Notes: a model not told the origin generated them from the sequence alone. A DNA stretch of 20,639 bases from Thermofilaceae archaeon (GCA_027027675.1 JALVKT010000180.1:1-20639), one strand, 5' to 3'; shown: positions 1-7,386, counted from the stretch's first letter. A program made the numbers and translations.

Positions 1-552
1 ACAGTGGCAACACACGGAATAGGGGGAGGCTCTGCCTCGATAGTCTTCGACGAGCTCGCCATGCTGGGCGCCAAGGTGATGGTCAGGATGGGCACCTGCG
101 GCGCAATGGTTCCAGAGCTGAACGTGGGGGACGTTGTGATACCCACGGGTGCGAGCTATAAGGAGGGCGGGACAATTGGATGGTATTTTCCCGGAGACTG
201 CACGGCTGCGGTGCCGGACTACGAGGTTTTAAACGCTCTTGTCGAGCAGGCGAGGAAGTACGGCTTAAAACACCTTGTAGGCCCTGTGGTGAGCAGCGAT
301 TACTTTTACGTGGACATCGACGAGTTCGTGAAGACGTGGCGGCCACGCGGCGCCATAGCGGTCGAGATGGAGTGCGCCACTTTATTCACGCTGGCCAGGT
401 ATAGGGGGTTTAAGGCTGGCGCGCTGCTAGTTGTAAGCGACGCAACCCTGGTAAAGAAGGAATGGGAACTTGCCACGGCAGAGGATCTCAAGAGCGCGGT
501 GGATAAGGCCAGTAGGGCAGTGTTTGACGCTATAGTCAGCGTCTCTGTCTAA
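1..552 (+). CDS. Purine-nucleoside/MTA phosphorylase family protein (5' end outside window)
   Basis: Nucleoside phosphorylase of the NP-I (PNP_UDP) family, which splits a purine or uridine nucleoside with phosphate into base and (deoxy)ribose-1-phosphate in nucleoside salvage. The frame is open to the left edge, so the N-terminal quarter or so is missing; 183 residues remain. Family hallmarks visible are THGIGGGSASI near the left edge (phosphate/ribose loop), RMGTCGAM (the conserved R-x-G-T-C/S-G core) and VEMECATLF, the E-M-E ribose-binding motif. Which nucleoside is used (inosine/guanosine, uridine or methylthioadenosine) cannot be told from this part. The stop codon overlaps the stop of the next, convergent gene by a few bases. 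Family assignment is firm, substrate unknown. Confidence 0.88.
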   Translation, partial: TVATHGIGGGSASIVFDELAMLGAKVMVRMGTCGAMVPELNVGDVVIPTGASYKEGGTIGWYFPGDCTAAVPDYEVLNALVEQARKYGLKHLVGPVVSSDYFYVDIDEFVKTWRPRGAIAVEMECATLFTLARYRGFKAGALLVVSDATLVKKEWELATAEDLKSAVDKASRAVFDAIVSVSV

Positions 553-875
553 GAGATTATTTTGGAGCACTTGTCCACGATTTTTTGCAGTTCCTCCTCG
601 ACTTTTTCTCCCGCCGCGCTCTCCAGCAGCTGGTGCTCCGCGTATCCCGGCTTTCTGTCAGGCGGAGTAGCGGCAACGAGCTCCACGGCTCTCCTCACGG
701 GGTGGGTGTGCACGGTAATGTACGCCCTTACAATGTTAGCGACTGTTGCTTCGCTAAAAACCAGCGTTTTCCCGTCGCTAAGCTCTAGTACGAGCCTGTT
801 GTGCTTGTGGCCTCTAGGCTTGCCGTAGAGAACGCGTTTGACGCCGCTGTTAGCTATATATGTGCACTCCTCCAA
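549..875 (-). CDS. Small conserved hypothetical protein, 108 aa
   Basis: No function recognised. The product is a mixed alpha/beta soluble protein with no membrane segment and no obvious metal or nucleotide motif. A basic, glycine-containing segment near residues 17-25 (YGKPRGHKH) precedes a strand-rich part (RLVLELSDGKTLVF) and an acidic helical tail. The start is a TTG at 875, preceded by a GGGTGAG that lies unusually close to it, so the exact start is uncertain. The gene lies between tRNA-Ser and a convergent phosphorylase gene. It looks real because the frame is long relative to its setting, its composition is normal for the window, and it leaves only about 40 bases to the tRNA. The N-terminal pattern resembles a crenarchaeal conserved hypothetical, from memory only. 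Confidence 0.7.
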   Translation of the reverse strand: MEECTYIANSGVKRVLYGKPRGHKHNRLVLELSDGKTLVFSEATVANIVRAYITVHTHPVRRAVELVAATPPDRKPGYAEHQLLESAAGEKVEEELQKIVDKCSKIIS

Positions 876-916
876 GGCTCACCCCAACAGAACTGGCGCG
901 TGGATTACAAATATGG

Positions 917-1015
917 TGGCGCCGGGGCCGGGATTTGAACCCGGGCGTCCTTACGGACATCGGCTTGCTGGCGGGGGCTCCAGGCCGACCCCTTAGGCCA
1001 CTCGGGCACCCCGGC
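917..1015 (-). tRNA. tRNA-Ser (anticodon GGA), intron-containing
   Basis: Read on the minus strand: acceptor stem GCCGGGG/CCCCGGC, discriminator G and an encoded CCA. The D-arm has a three-pair CCC/GGG stem. The anticodon stem TCGGC/GCCGA closes, after intron removal, on the loop CTGGAGA, giving anticodon GGA. A long variable arm (GTCC-GTAA-GGAC) and a T-arm CCGGG-TTCAAAT-CCCGG complete it. The class II variable arm plus G73 point to serine rather than leucine. The mature RNA is 87 nt with CCA; 12 nt are intron (positions 977-966). A TATA-like AT-rich stretch lies about 30 bases upstream (around 1041-1056). Confidence 0.95.
966..977 (-). other. 12-nt BHB intron in tRNA-Ser(GGA)
   Basis: Inserted after nucleotide 37 of the anticodon loop, the canonical archaeal site. 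The exon bases CTGG (positions 32-35 of the tRNA) pair with CCAG inside the intron. The 3' side then has a three-base bulge CAA before the anticodon stem, and the 5' side has a bulge AGC. Cutting between the second and third bulge bases removes exactly 12 nt and restores a seven-base loop. There is no stable inner helix, so this is a relaxed BHB form. Confidence 0.88.
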
Positions 1016-1023
1016 TGACGTGA

Positions 1024-1108
1024 AAAATAGGGTTGGTGGTGCTTATTTGTTTATCCAAGCGCCTAGGTGTACCTAGGTACTACGGGCTCGATACTTTCAC
1101 CCTATTTT
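1024..1108. repeat. Inverted repeats upstream of orc1/cdc6
   Basis: A perfect 10-base inverted repeat has arms 1024-1033 (AAAATAGGGT) and 1099-1108 (ACCCTATTTT). Inside it, CCTAGGT at 1062-1068 and ACCTAGG at 1071-1077 form a second perfect inverted repeat with a 2-base centre. The segment sits between tRNA-Ser and the replication initiator gene, where archaeal origins and Orc1 binding sites are often found. No good match to the published ORB core (TTCCA-N-TGGAA type) is present; the nearest is TTTCCGATGGA just downstream, around 1140-1150. Function is unproven. Confidence 0.5.
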
Positions 1109-1165
1109 ATGGCGCCGAGATATACGGTGAAAATCCCATGTTTCCGATGGATCAAGTGGAGCGGT

Positions 1166-2362
1166 ATGGCTAGCGTGGAGGAGATCTTTGAGCGCTACCT
1201 TTCGTCTAGGATATTCAAGGATAGGGAGAAGCTTCTCCCAGATTATGTTCCAGAGGAGCTTCCACACAGGGATGAGCAGATAAGGCGTCTAGCAACCGTG
1301 CTTGCGCCGGCACTGGTGGGGTCTAGGCCTAGTAACGTGTTCATCTACGGGCTCACGGGAACCGGTAAAACGGCTGTTACGAAGTACGTGCTGAGAAAGC
1401 TCCGTGAAAAAGCTCGGGCTAGGGTAGAGTATGTATACATAAACTGTAGGCAGAATAACACTAGCTACAGGGTTTTAGCCGAGCTGGCGAAGTACCTGGG
1501 CGTCAAGGTGCCCTTCACGGGCCTTGCCCTGGGCGAAGTCATGAAGCGCGTGCTGAGAGGCTTGGAGAGGAAGAAGAGGATGCTCATAGTGGTCCTCGAC
1601 GAGATAGACAACCTGGTCAAGAGGAACGGCGACGACGTGCTCTACTTCCTCTCGAGAATAAACGAGCAGCTCGAAAAGTCGAGGGTCTCCCTGATAGGCA
1701 TCACAAACGACCTAAAGTTCATGGAGTTCCTCGACGCTAGGGTGAAGAGCAGCCTGGGAGAGGAAGAGCTCGTGTTCCCACCATACAACGCCATCCAGCT
1801 GGAAGACATCCTCGAGAAAAGGGCCCGGGAAGCCTTCAACGAGGGCGTGTTAGAACCAGGGGTTATAAAGCGGGTAGCAGCCATAGCTGCCAGGCAGAAC
1901 GGGGACTGCCGGCTCGCCCTCGACATACTCTTGAAGGCAGCCGACATCGCCGACAGGGAGGGGTCGCCCAGAGTGACTCTAGCACACGTGGACAAGGCGA
2001 GGCAGGAGATAGAGAAGAACCTTACCATCGACGTCATAAAGACGATGCCTCTACACGTAAAGCTGACGCTTGCAGCGGTCTACCTCCTTACTCGGAGGGG
2101 CGTGAAGACGATAACCACCGGAATGATATACGACACCTACAAGGACCTCGTGACGAGGGTCGGCATAGAACCTGTTACTCAGAGAAGGATAAGCGACGTC
2201 ATAAACGAGCTTGACATGCTCGGGCTCATAAACGCGCGCGTAGTAAGCATGGGTAGGTATGGGAGGACAAAGGTTATCTCACTCAGCGCTTCCGTCAAAA
2301 GCGTCGAGGAAGGGCTGAGCGAGGACCTCATAATGAAGACAGTGCTTGGAAACACGCATTAA
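1166..2362 (+). CDS. cdc6: Orc1/Cdc6 replication initiator
   Basis: Archaeal replication initiator that binds origin repeats and loads the MCM helicase; AAA+ ATPase plus C-terminal winged helix. With the ATG at 1166 the protein is 398 aa, the normal family size. Walker A is GLTGTGKT (residues 62-69) and Walker B is VVLDEID (about 142-148). A sensor-2 type helix with NGDCRLALD lies in the lid, and the last 90 or so residues form the winged helix. The frame is open further upstream to a GTG at 1067. That would add 33 residues of unrelated composition and put the start inside an inverted repeat, so the ATG is preferred; TATA-like sequences around 1102-1125 fit it. It converges with the GPN GTPase gene, with only 3 bases between them. 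Confidence 0.95.
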   Translation: MASVEEIFERYLSSRIFKDREKLLPDYVPEELPHRDEQIRRLATVLAPALVGSRPSNVFIYGLTGTGKTAVTKYVLRKLREKARARVEYVYINCRQNNTSYRVLAELAKYLGVKVPFTGLALGEVMKRVLRGLERKKRMLIVVLDEIDNLVKRNGDDVLYFLSRINEQLEKSRVSLIGITNDLKFMEFLDARVKSSLGEEELVFPPYNAIQLEDILEKRAREAFNEGVLEPGVIKRVAAIAARQNGDCRLALDILLKAADIADREGSPRVTLAHVDKARQEIEKNLTIDVIKTMPLHVKLTLAAVYLLTRRGVKTITTGMIYDTYKDLVTRVGIEPVTQRRISDVINELDMLGLINARVVSMGRYGRTKVISLSASVKSVEEGLSEDLIMKTVLGNTH

Positions 2363-2365
2363 GGC

Positions 2366-3130
2366 TTACGTAAGATCCCCGCACGAACAATAGATTTCAT
2401 GCAGCATGTCGTAGAGTTCTTCAAGCCCGGAGCCGTTCAGTGCGCTTATACGCGGTATCCGAGTGGCCAGCTTGTACTCGTCGAGCACCGCGAGAATCTT
2501 CTCCGCAACCTCCGCGTAGACGCCCTCACTCCTTAGCAGCTCTCTCCTCAACTGCTCCGAATCCTCGAGCAACACAGGTATCCTTCCGTCTTCGCCGAGA
2601 AGGTCGGCCTTGTTAAGCACGGGCACCGCGTCCACCCCAAGCCTGAACTGGGTTGTCATGGCGAGGAGCTTCAGCCCGACAATGTCTTCGGGTTTTACCA
2701 GGGAGCTAGGGTCGTAGATCAGCGCGGCGACGGGAAACCCTGCCCCCCTAAGCGCCTCTATAAAGGCGGGGCCGGCCTCCCTGAATAGGAAGAGCTCCAT
2801 CTGCCCCGGAGTGTCAACGATAATGTAGGGGTAGGGTAGTCGCTTCACAGCCTCAGCCACCTCGTCCTTGTGCTGCGCAGCCATGTCCACGCTCATGATA
2901 AGGGCTCCGTTGGGGCCTAGGCCGTAGCGATCCATAACCTCGTCCACGGTGACATACTTCCTTACATCTACGTGCGGCTTATAGGGCAGCTTCCTAACCC
3001 CCGGGTCCAAGTTTACGTAGCCAACCCTGATCATCTGCTTCCTCTCTATCCACTTCCCCAGCGATGCTGCGAGCGTCGTCTTCCCGCTCCCCGCTGGGCC
3101 GAGCATAACAACTATCTCTTTGAGCGCCAT
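2366..3130 (-). CDS. GPN-loop GTPase
   Basis: GTPase of the GPN/XAB1 (ATP_bind_1) family. Eukaryotic relatives help assemble and import RNA polymerase II; the archaeal role is not settled. Motifs in order: P-loop GPAGSGKTT (11-19), LDPG (41-44), the defining GPN loop in GLGPNGA (about 71-76), DTPGQ (106-110) and NKAD as G4. Length, 254 aa, is normal. It is the last gene of a five-gene minus-strand operon, starting 34 bases after the cbf5 stop. The start is an ATG with no close alternative. Confidence 0.95.
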   Translation of the reverse strand: MALKEIVVMLGPAGSGKTTLAASLGKWIERKQMIRVGYVNLDPGVRKLPYKPHVDVRKYVTVDEVMDRYGLGPNGALIMSVDMAAQHKDEVAEAVKRLPYPYIIVDTPGQMELFLFREAGPAFIEALRGAGFPVAALIYDPSSLVKPEDIVGLKLLAMTTQFRLGVDAVPVLNKADLLGEDGRIPVLLEDSEQLRRELLRSEGVYAEVAEKILAVLDEYKLATRIPRISALNGSGLEELYDMLHEIYCSCGDLT

Positions 3131-3164
3131 GCCTCAAACCCCGGGGGGAGAGACTGCGGCGCAG

Positions 3165-4195
3165 TTAAAATCTGTGTTGCGAGCCCTTCCACGCCCTCGG
3201 ATAGGTGCCAGGCTCCATAACGACGAGGTCAGTCTTCGCGGCCACGCCCCTCCTCGCGGAGAGAATCTGCTCCGTCCTCATCTTCGCCTTACCGAGGGCA
3301 ACGAGCTCACCCTTTAGCGTCATAATAGCCACGTAGTCGCCAACCTTTATCCCGCCCTCCACGCGCACTATGCCCGGCACTGTGAGCGGCGCGCCGTGGC
3401 AGAGGGCGTCGACAGCAGTGTCCCTCACATATATTTTGGGGAGATGCCTCACAGCGTACTCTACAGGTATAAAGTATTGGCGGAGAGGCTCCTCAAGCCC
3501 ATGCTCCTTCCAGAAGAAAAACGCGTCGACAGCGTCGTGAAGCGTAGCCCTATGCTCGTCCTCGTTGAGGCTACCAGACCTTATTCTACGCAGCTCCTGC
3601 ATGTGCGCCCCCACGCCAAGTATCTCTCCGATGTCGTGGCAGAGCTTCCTAATGTAGGTGCCAGCTTCACACCACACCTGCATGAGCACGTTGCGGCCGT
3701 CCCGCTCCCAAATCTTGATGTCATATATCCTGCGCACCCTTATCGAGCGCTTCACTGCTGACCGGAGCGGGGGCCGCTGGTATATAGGCCCCTTAAACAT
3801 CGAAACAACCCTCCTCAACTTCTCATCGTCCACGTCGCCGTGCAGCCTCATAACGACAACGTACTCCTTGTCCTCCTTCAGCACGACGGGGAGAACCTTG
3901 ATTGACTTGTTCAGGAGTATGGGTAGGATCCCCGAGACCTTGGGGTCTCCCCGGGCCCCTAAAAGCCCTCTAGGGTCCCCGCATGCGCTATCTTCTCGAT
4001 CCCGAGGATCCTCTTGAGCCAGGCAACTATCTCGTGGCTGGAAGGGCCTATAGGCTTGTCAAGGTTTATTATAGAATACTTCAGGTGGACATCGATGGGC
4101 CGCTCCTCAGGCCTCCACCCGTACCGGGGGTCTGTGTCCTCCTCGCTGAGTATAAAAATCTCTCTTTTCTCCGCGGGCTTGAGGTATACCGTCAT
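3165..4195 (-). CDS. cbf5: Cbf5 tRNA/rRNA pseudouridine synthase (two exons, BHB intron)
   Basis: Catalytic subunit of the archaeal H/ACA ribonucleoprotein (with Nop10, Gar1, L7Ae), which turns guide-selected uridines of rRNA into pseudouridine and can also modify tRNA U55. The gene is in two frames: exon 1 is 4195-3970, exon 2 is 3946-3165, separated by a 23-nt intron. Unspliced, translation ends after GTLEGF. Spliced, it reads GTLDPKVSG, the TruB-family catalytic motif, with Asp76 split as G|AC across the junction. The spliced product is 335 aa, normal for Cbf5. Residues 46-62 carry the LDKPxGPSSHE motif, the catalytic core follows, and a PUA domain occupies roughly the last 80 residues. 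It lies 28 bases after rpl14e. A frameshift mutation is unlikely because a BHB fold is present. Confidence 0.95.
3947..3969 (-). other. 23-nt BHB intron in the cbf5 coding sequence
   Basis: Minus-strand RNA can fold with exon GGGG pairing exon CCCC (outer helix), CCCU with GGGG (central 4-bp helix, one U-G) and GGGC with GCCC (inner helix, 8-nt loop). The central helix is flanked by two 3-nt bulges, both AGA. Cleavage after the second base of each bulge, as the archaeal splicing endonuclease does, removes 23 nt and joins ...CTAG to ACCCC..., restoring the frame and the Asp codon GAC. One unpaired A remains between the outer and central helices. BHB introns in crenarchaeal cbf5 are known; this one is unusually short. 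Confidence 0.9.
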
Positions 4196-4223
4196 CCCTA
4201 AAACCCTGCTAAATACCTTGTGG

Positions 4224-4523
4224 TTACTGTATAGTGAAGGCTATCTGAGGCTTTACCTCCTCCTTCATGAACTCTATTAGCCCCTCCTTCTCGAGCGCAG
4301 CGGCCACTTCCTCGTCGCTCGCGCCCTTCTTTATCCTAATCTTCTTGTCCAGCGGCTCCAGGTGCTTAACGTTGGCGCGCCTCCTCTTAACCCCTGTGAT
4401 GCTCTTCGGCCCAGTAATGAGCACGAACTTGTCGTCTATGATGTCCACGACCACGCACTTCTTGCCAGCCTCCCTACCGGCCACTTTCACGCATATCCTG
4501 CCGACGTCGAATACCTTCACCAT
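4224..4523 (-). CDS. rpl14e: 50S ribosomal protein L14e
   Basis: Archaeal/eukaryotic large-subunit protein L14e, 99 aa, with an N-terminal KOW-type small barrel. The opening MVKVFDVGRICVKVAGREAG and the following VVVDIIDDKFVLITGP are characteristic, as is the TGVKRRRANVKHLEP stretch. The C-terminal half is charged and helical. It is the third gene of the rpl34e-cmk-rpl14e-cbf5 operon, an order kept in many archaea, which also supports its identity. The ATG at 4523 starts right at the conserved N-terminus, though no strong ribosome-binding sequence precedes it. Confidence 0.96.
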   Translation of the reverse strand: MVKVFDVGRICVKVAGREAGKKCVVVDIIDDKFVLITGPKSITGVKRRRANVKHLEPLDKKIRIKKGASDEEVAAALEKEGLIEFMKEEVKPQIAFTIQ

Positions 4524-4558
4524 AGTTTAACGCCCACAGTAGAAGTTGGAGGCGTTTT

Positions 4559-5149
4559 TTAAGCCTTCCCACCGCCACAGCCCGAGAAGAGCTCCGGCCT
4601 CTCCTCCCTGTAAGAGTCCAGGAAAGACGCGATAACACACTCCACCTGCCTAACACCTAAGGGGTAGCTACGCACGTACAAGTCGGCAATACGGTAGTCC
4701 TTAATGTCCACGCCGTAGTACCGCTTCGCCCGTTTAGCATTACTCTCCTCCCTCTCCCTAATCTCAGCCAACGCCTCCTCCACACTCTTACCATCCCTCT
4801 CAGCCACCCTACGGGCGCGAACCTCGATGGGCGCGTCTATGAGTATCACCACGTCAACCACCTCCCTCAAAACCCACGCGGCCAAGTGCCCCTCAACAAC
4901 GACGCACCCCTCACGGGCAGCCTCCATCGCCCTCCTATCGACTTCGAGGTCTATGCTCTCGTCCTCCTCGGCAAGCCTGTGAAACTCCAGGAGAGAAACC
5001 CCCCTCTCCCGCGCCATCTCGCGGAAAAGCATGCCGTTGGAAACGTAGCGGAGACCGTACCGCCGCGCTATAAAACGCGCATAAGTAGTCTTACCGCTCC
5101 CCGGAGTACCACTCAGCGCTATGGAGATACCCCTCAAAAAAGTATTCAC
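4559..5149 (-). CDS. cmk: Cytidylate kinase (archaeal type)
   Basis: Small P-loop nucleoside monophosphate kinase converting CMP/dCMP to the diphosphate with ATP. The P-loop GTPGSGKT is at residues 14-21. An NMP-binding part (YVSNGMLFREMARERG), the VVEGHLAAWVL segment and the arginine-rich lid RARRVAERDGKS follow, as in archaeal CMP kinases. The length, 196 aa, is slightly above the usual 175-190. The start is GTG at 5149; a TTG four codons later is an alternative and would place the P-loop nearer the N-terminus. It lies 13 bases after rpl34e and 35 before rpl14e. Adenylate kinase is a less likely alternative, given operon context and motifs. Confidence 0.9.
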   Translation of the reverse strand: MNTFLRGISIALSGTPGSGKTTYARFIARRYGLRYVSNGMLFREMARERGVSLLEFHRLAEEDESIDLEVDRRAMEAAREGCVVVEGHLAAWVLREVVDVVILIDAPIEVRARRVAERDGKSVEEALAEIREREESNAKRAKRYYGVDIKDYRIADLYVRSYPLGVRQVECVIASFLDSYREERPELFSGCGGGKA

Positions 5150-5162
5150 CCCTAGAAGCGCC

Positions 5163-5432
5163 TCAGGCGACCGTAATGGCTCTAACCGCGGCCTTCAGCC
5201 CTCTCCTAAGGCACCTGTGACATATGTACCCGCCGTACATGCGGGTAGGCGGCCTATGACCCCTCCTCTCCTCCTTGGCGGTCATCTTCGGGAAGCCCTG
5301 AAGCGGCCGTCCACATATGGCACACTTAGGGTAGTCGTGCTTCTTAGGCACCACGTGTATGACGTGCCTGCCACTGGGAGTCCTAACCACTTTCCGCCTC
5401 GTAGTCCTAGACCTTAGAGCTGGACGAGGCAT
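5163..5432 (-). CDS. rpl34e: 50S ribosomal protein L34e
   Basis: Large-subunit protein L34e, 89 aa from the ATG at 5432 (MPRPALRSRT...). Two CxxC pairs, CAIC and CHRC, form the zinc-ribbon site. The rest is basic, with the GRPLQGFP segment typical of the family. A TTG at 5447 would add five residues. A GGGTGAG lying 6-7 bases before the ATG makes 5432 the better start. It is the first gene of the minus-strand operon, with a clear TATA box upstream. Confidence 0.95.
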   Translation of the reverse strand: MPRPALRSRTTRRKVVRTPSGRHVIHVVPKKHDYPKCAICGRPLQGFPKMTAKEERRGHRPPTRMYGGYICHRCLRRGLKAAVRAITVA

Positions 5433-5468
5433 CCCTATCTCACCCAACCATTGTGTCTAAAGGGGCTT

Positions 5469-5481
5469 GGCATATAAGCGC
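5469..5481 (-). promoter_or_regulatory. TATA promoter of the rpl34e operon
   Basis: On the minus strand the sequence reads CGCTTATATGCC. Transcription would start about 25 bases downstream, near 5450, leaving a short leader before the ATG at 5432. It would drive rpl34e-cmk-rpl14e-cbf5-GPN GTPase. Confidence 0.6.
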
Positions 5482-5532
5482 TATGCAGGGGCGAGCACCA
5501 AATAGGCGCTGTGAAAGAGAAATCTTCTCCAC

Positions 5533-5548
5533 CGAAGTTTTTATAAAC
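5533..5548 (+). promoter_or_regulatory. BRE/TATA promoter of tuf
   Basis: CCGAAGTTTTTATAAAC contains a purine-rich BRE-like GAAG directly before TTTATAAA (5540-5547). The expected start site is near 5570, 28 bases before the ATG. A Shine-Dalgarno AAGGTGA lies at 5584-5590. This is the strongest looking promoter in the window, in keeping with an abundant product. Confidence 0.75.
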
Positions 5549-5597
5549 GTATCAGAGAGTAGTTTCAGACAGCATAGAGGGATAAGGTGAATGATAT

Positions 5598-6896
5598 ATG
5601 CCTGAGAAAAAACCCCACCTAAACCTAATAGTGATAGGACACGTGGACCACGGCAAGAGCACCCTGATGGGACGGTTCCTCTACGAGGTAGGAGCCGTAG
5701 ACCCCAGGATAATCCAGCAGTACGAGGAGGAAGCTAAAAAGCTCGGCAGGGAGACCTGGAAATACGCCTGGGTTCTCGACAAGCTCAAGGAGGAGAGGGA
5801 GAGGGGCCTCACAATAGACCTTGGCTTCTACAAGTTCGAGACTAAGAAGTACTTCTTCACGCTTATCGACGCCCCCGGCCACAGGGACTTCGTCAAGAAC
5901 ATGATAACCGGTGCTAGCCAGGCTGACGCCGCCGTGCTTGTCGTGTCCGCTAAGGAGGGCGAGTTCGAGGCTGGCATTAGCCCCGCCGGCCAGACGAGGG
6001 AGCACGTGTTCCTAGCTAAGACTATGGGCGTGGACCAGCTCATGGTGTGCATAAACAAGATGGACACCGTCAACTACAGCAAGGAGCGCTACGAGGAGGT
6101 CAAGGGCGTCCTCTCCAAGCTGCTCAGGATGGTCGGCTACAACGTGAAGGAGATAGCCTTCATCCCCACCTCCGCCTGGTACGGCGACAACGTCACCAAG
6201 AAGAGTGAGCGCACACCCTGGTATGACGGCCCCACAATGCTTGAGGCCTTCGACAACTTCAAGGAGCCCCCGAGGCCCATCGACAAGCCGCTCCGTATAC
6301 CCATCCAGGACGTGTACACGATTAAGGGCGTCGGCACCGTGCCGGTAGGCAGGGTGGAGACTGGCGTGCTACGCGTCGGCGACAAGGTGATCTTCAACCC
6401 GCCCAAGGCGGTCGGCGAGGTAAAGTCTATTGAGACGCACCACACGCCGATACAGGAGGCCGTGCCTGGCGACAACATAGGCTTCAACGTTAAAGGCGTG
6501 AGCAGGGATCAGCTGAGGCGCGGCGACGTGGCCGGACACCTCGACAACCCGCCCACGGTGGCCGAGGAGTTCACCGGCCGTATATTCGTGATATTCCACC
6601 CGACCGCTATAGCGGCCGGCTACACACCGGTGCTCCACGTCCACACCGCCACTACCCCGGTGACCTTCGCAGAGCTCCTCCAGAAGATAGACCCCCGCTC
6701 CGGCTCCGTGGCCGAGGAGAACCCACAGTTCATAAAGCAGGGCGACGCGGCGGTCGTCCGCTTCAAGCCTAGGAAGCTCATCGTGATAGAGAAGTACTCT
6801 GAGCTGCCGCAGCTAGGCAGGTTTGCGATCAGGGACTCCGGCAGAACCATTGCGGCCGGCGTGGTGCTAGACGTCAAAAAGGCTGAGGGCTACTAA
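5598..6896 (+). CDS. tuf: Translation elongation factor EF-1 alpha
   Basis: GTPase that brings aminoacyl-tRNA to the ribosomal A site. Complete at 432 aa with all three domains. G-motifs: GHVDHGKST (P-loop, residues 14-22), the switch I region ERGLTIDLG, DAPGH (G3) and NKMD (G4). Domain II follows from about residue 225 (PLRIPIQDVYTI) and domain III from about 320. The ATG at 5598 has a well placed AAGGTGA before it. The rps10 gene follows, as in the archaeal str-type order, here with a 106-base gap that may hold a separate promoter. Confidence 0.98.
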   Translation: MPEKKPHLNLIVIGHVDHGKSTLMGRFLYEVGAVDPRIIQQYEEEAKKLGRETWKYAWVLDKLKEERERGLTIDLGFYKFETKKYFFTLIDAPGHRDFVKNMITGASQADAAVLVVSAKEGEFEAGISPAGQTREHVFLAKTMGVDQLMVCINKMDTVNYSKERYEEVKGVLSKLLRMVGYNVKEIAFIPTSAWYGDNVTKKSERTPWYDGPTMLEAFDNFKEPPRPIDKPLRIPIQDVYTIKGVGTVPVGRVETGVLRVGDKVIFNPPKAVGEVKSIETHHTPIQEAVPGDNIGFNVKGVSRDQLRRGDVAGHLDNPPTVAEEFTGRIFVIFHPTAIAAGYTPVLHVHTATTPVTFAELLQKIDPRSGSVAEENPQFIKQGDAAVVRFKPRKLIVIEKYSELPQLGRFAIRDSGRTIAAGVVLDVKKAEGY

Positions 6897-6906
6897 GCCC
6901 GAGAAC

Positions 6907-6933
6907 TTTTTCCCGTAAAGACGACCATTTTCT
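6907..6933 (+). terminator. Probable T-run terminator after tuf
   Basis: Two pyrimidine-rich stretches follow the tuf stop: TTTTT at 6907-6911 and a T-run with TCTT at 6928-6933. Archaeal RNA polymerase terminates at such T-runs without needing a hairpin. The assignment is from pattern only. Confidence 0.4.
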
Positions 6934-6945
6934 TCGGGGAGTAGA

Positions 6946-6957
6946 AAGGTTTTTACC
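6946..6957 (+). promoter_or_regulatory. Possible TATA promoter of rps10
   Basis: AAAGGTTTTTACC resembles a BRE plus weak TATA element. It lies about 50 bases before the rps10 ATG, and a ribosome-binding GGTGGTG sits at about 6989-6995. Readthrough from tuf is equally possible. Confidence 0.35.
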
Positions 6958-7002
6958 ACCCCCTATCTATCTTTCCCGGATATCCACTGGTGGTGCACAG
7001 CT

Positions 7003-7314
7003 ATGCCCGGAAAAGTTAGGATAAAACTGGTGAGCACGTCCGTCGAGGACCTAGACGCTGTGTGTAACGAGATAAAGCGCATTGCGCAGCGCACAGGCGT
7101 GAAGATGAAAGGCCCTATACCGCTGCCAATTAAGAGGCTAAGGGTCGTTACGAGGAAGGCGCCGAGCGGCCAGGGATACGAGACCTTTGACCATTGGGAG
7201 CTTAGGATACATAAGAGGATAATTGACATGGAGGCTGACGAGAAGGCCATGAGGCTCCTAATGAGGACCCGCGTGCCCCCCACTGTGAGGGTGGAGATCG
7301 AAGTGAAAATGTAG
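7003..7314 (+). CDS. rps10: 30S ribosomal protein S10
   Basis: Small-subunit head protein S10 (uS10), 103 aa, the normal archaeal size. The N-terminal KVRIKLVSTSVEDLDAVCNEI, the proline loop GPIPLPIKRLRVVTRKAP and the ending VEIEVKM are family hallmarks. The start ATG follows a GGTGGTG ribosome-binding sequence. Its position after EF-1 alpha is the usual archaeal arrangement. Confidence 0.97.
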   Translation: MPGKVRIKLVSTSVEDLDAVCNEIKRIAQRTGVKMKGPIPLPIKRLRVVTRKAPSGQGYETFDHWELRIHKRIIDMEADEKAMRLLMRTRVPPTVRVEIEVKM

Positions 7315-7325
7315 GAGCGCGCCCC

Positions 7326-7340
7326 GTAAATTATAAATTG
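7326..7340 (+). promoter_or_regulatory. TATA promoter of tRNA-Arg
   Basis: GTAAATTATAAATTGCG is a good TATA element centred about 30 bases before the first tRNA nucleotide at 7366, so the transcript would have almost no 5' leader. Confidence 0.65.
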
Positions 7341-7386
7341 CGCGTAAGTCTCCCTATTCCTCGGTGGCCCCGTAGCCCAGCTGGAT

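Noticed and set aside
1067..1165. GTG start at 1067 adding 33 residues to Orc1/Cdc6
   Set aside because: The added residues do not look like the family N-terminus, and the start lies inside an inverted repeat; the ATG at 1166 gives the normal length.
3884..4195. Reading cbf5 as a frameshifted pseudogene or two separate genes
   Set aside because: The 23-nt gap folds into a bulge-helix-bulge, and its predicted removal restores the exact catalytic motif and full length. Decay would not do this.
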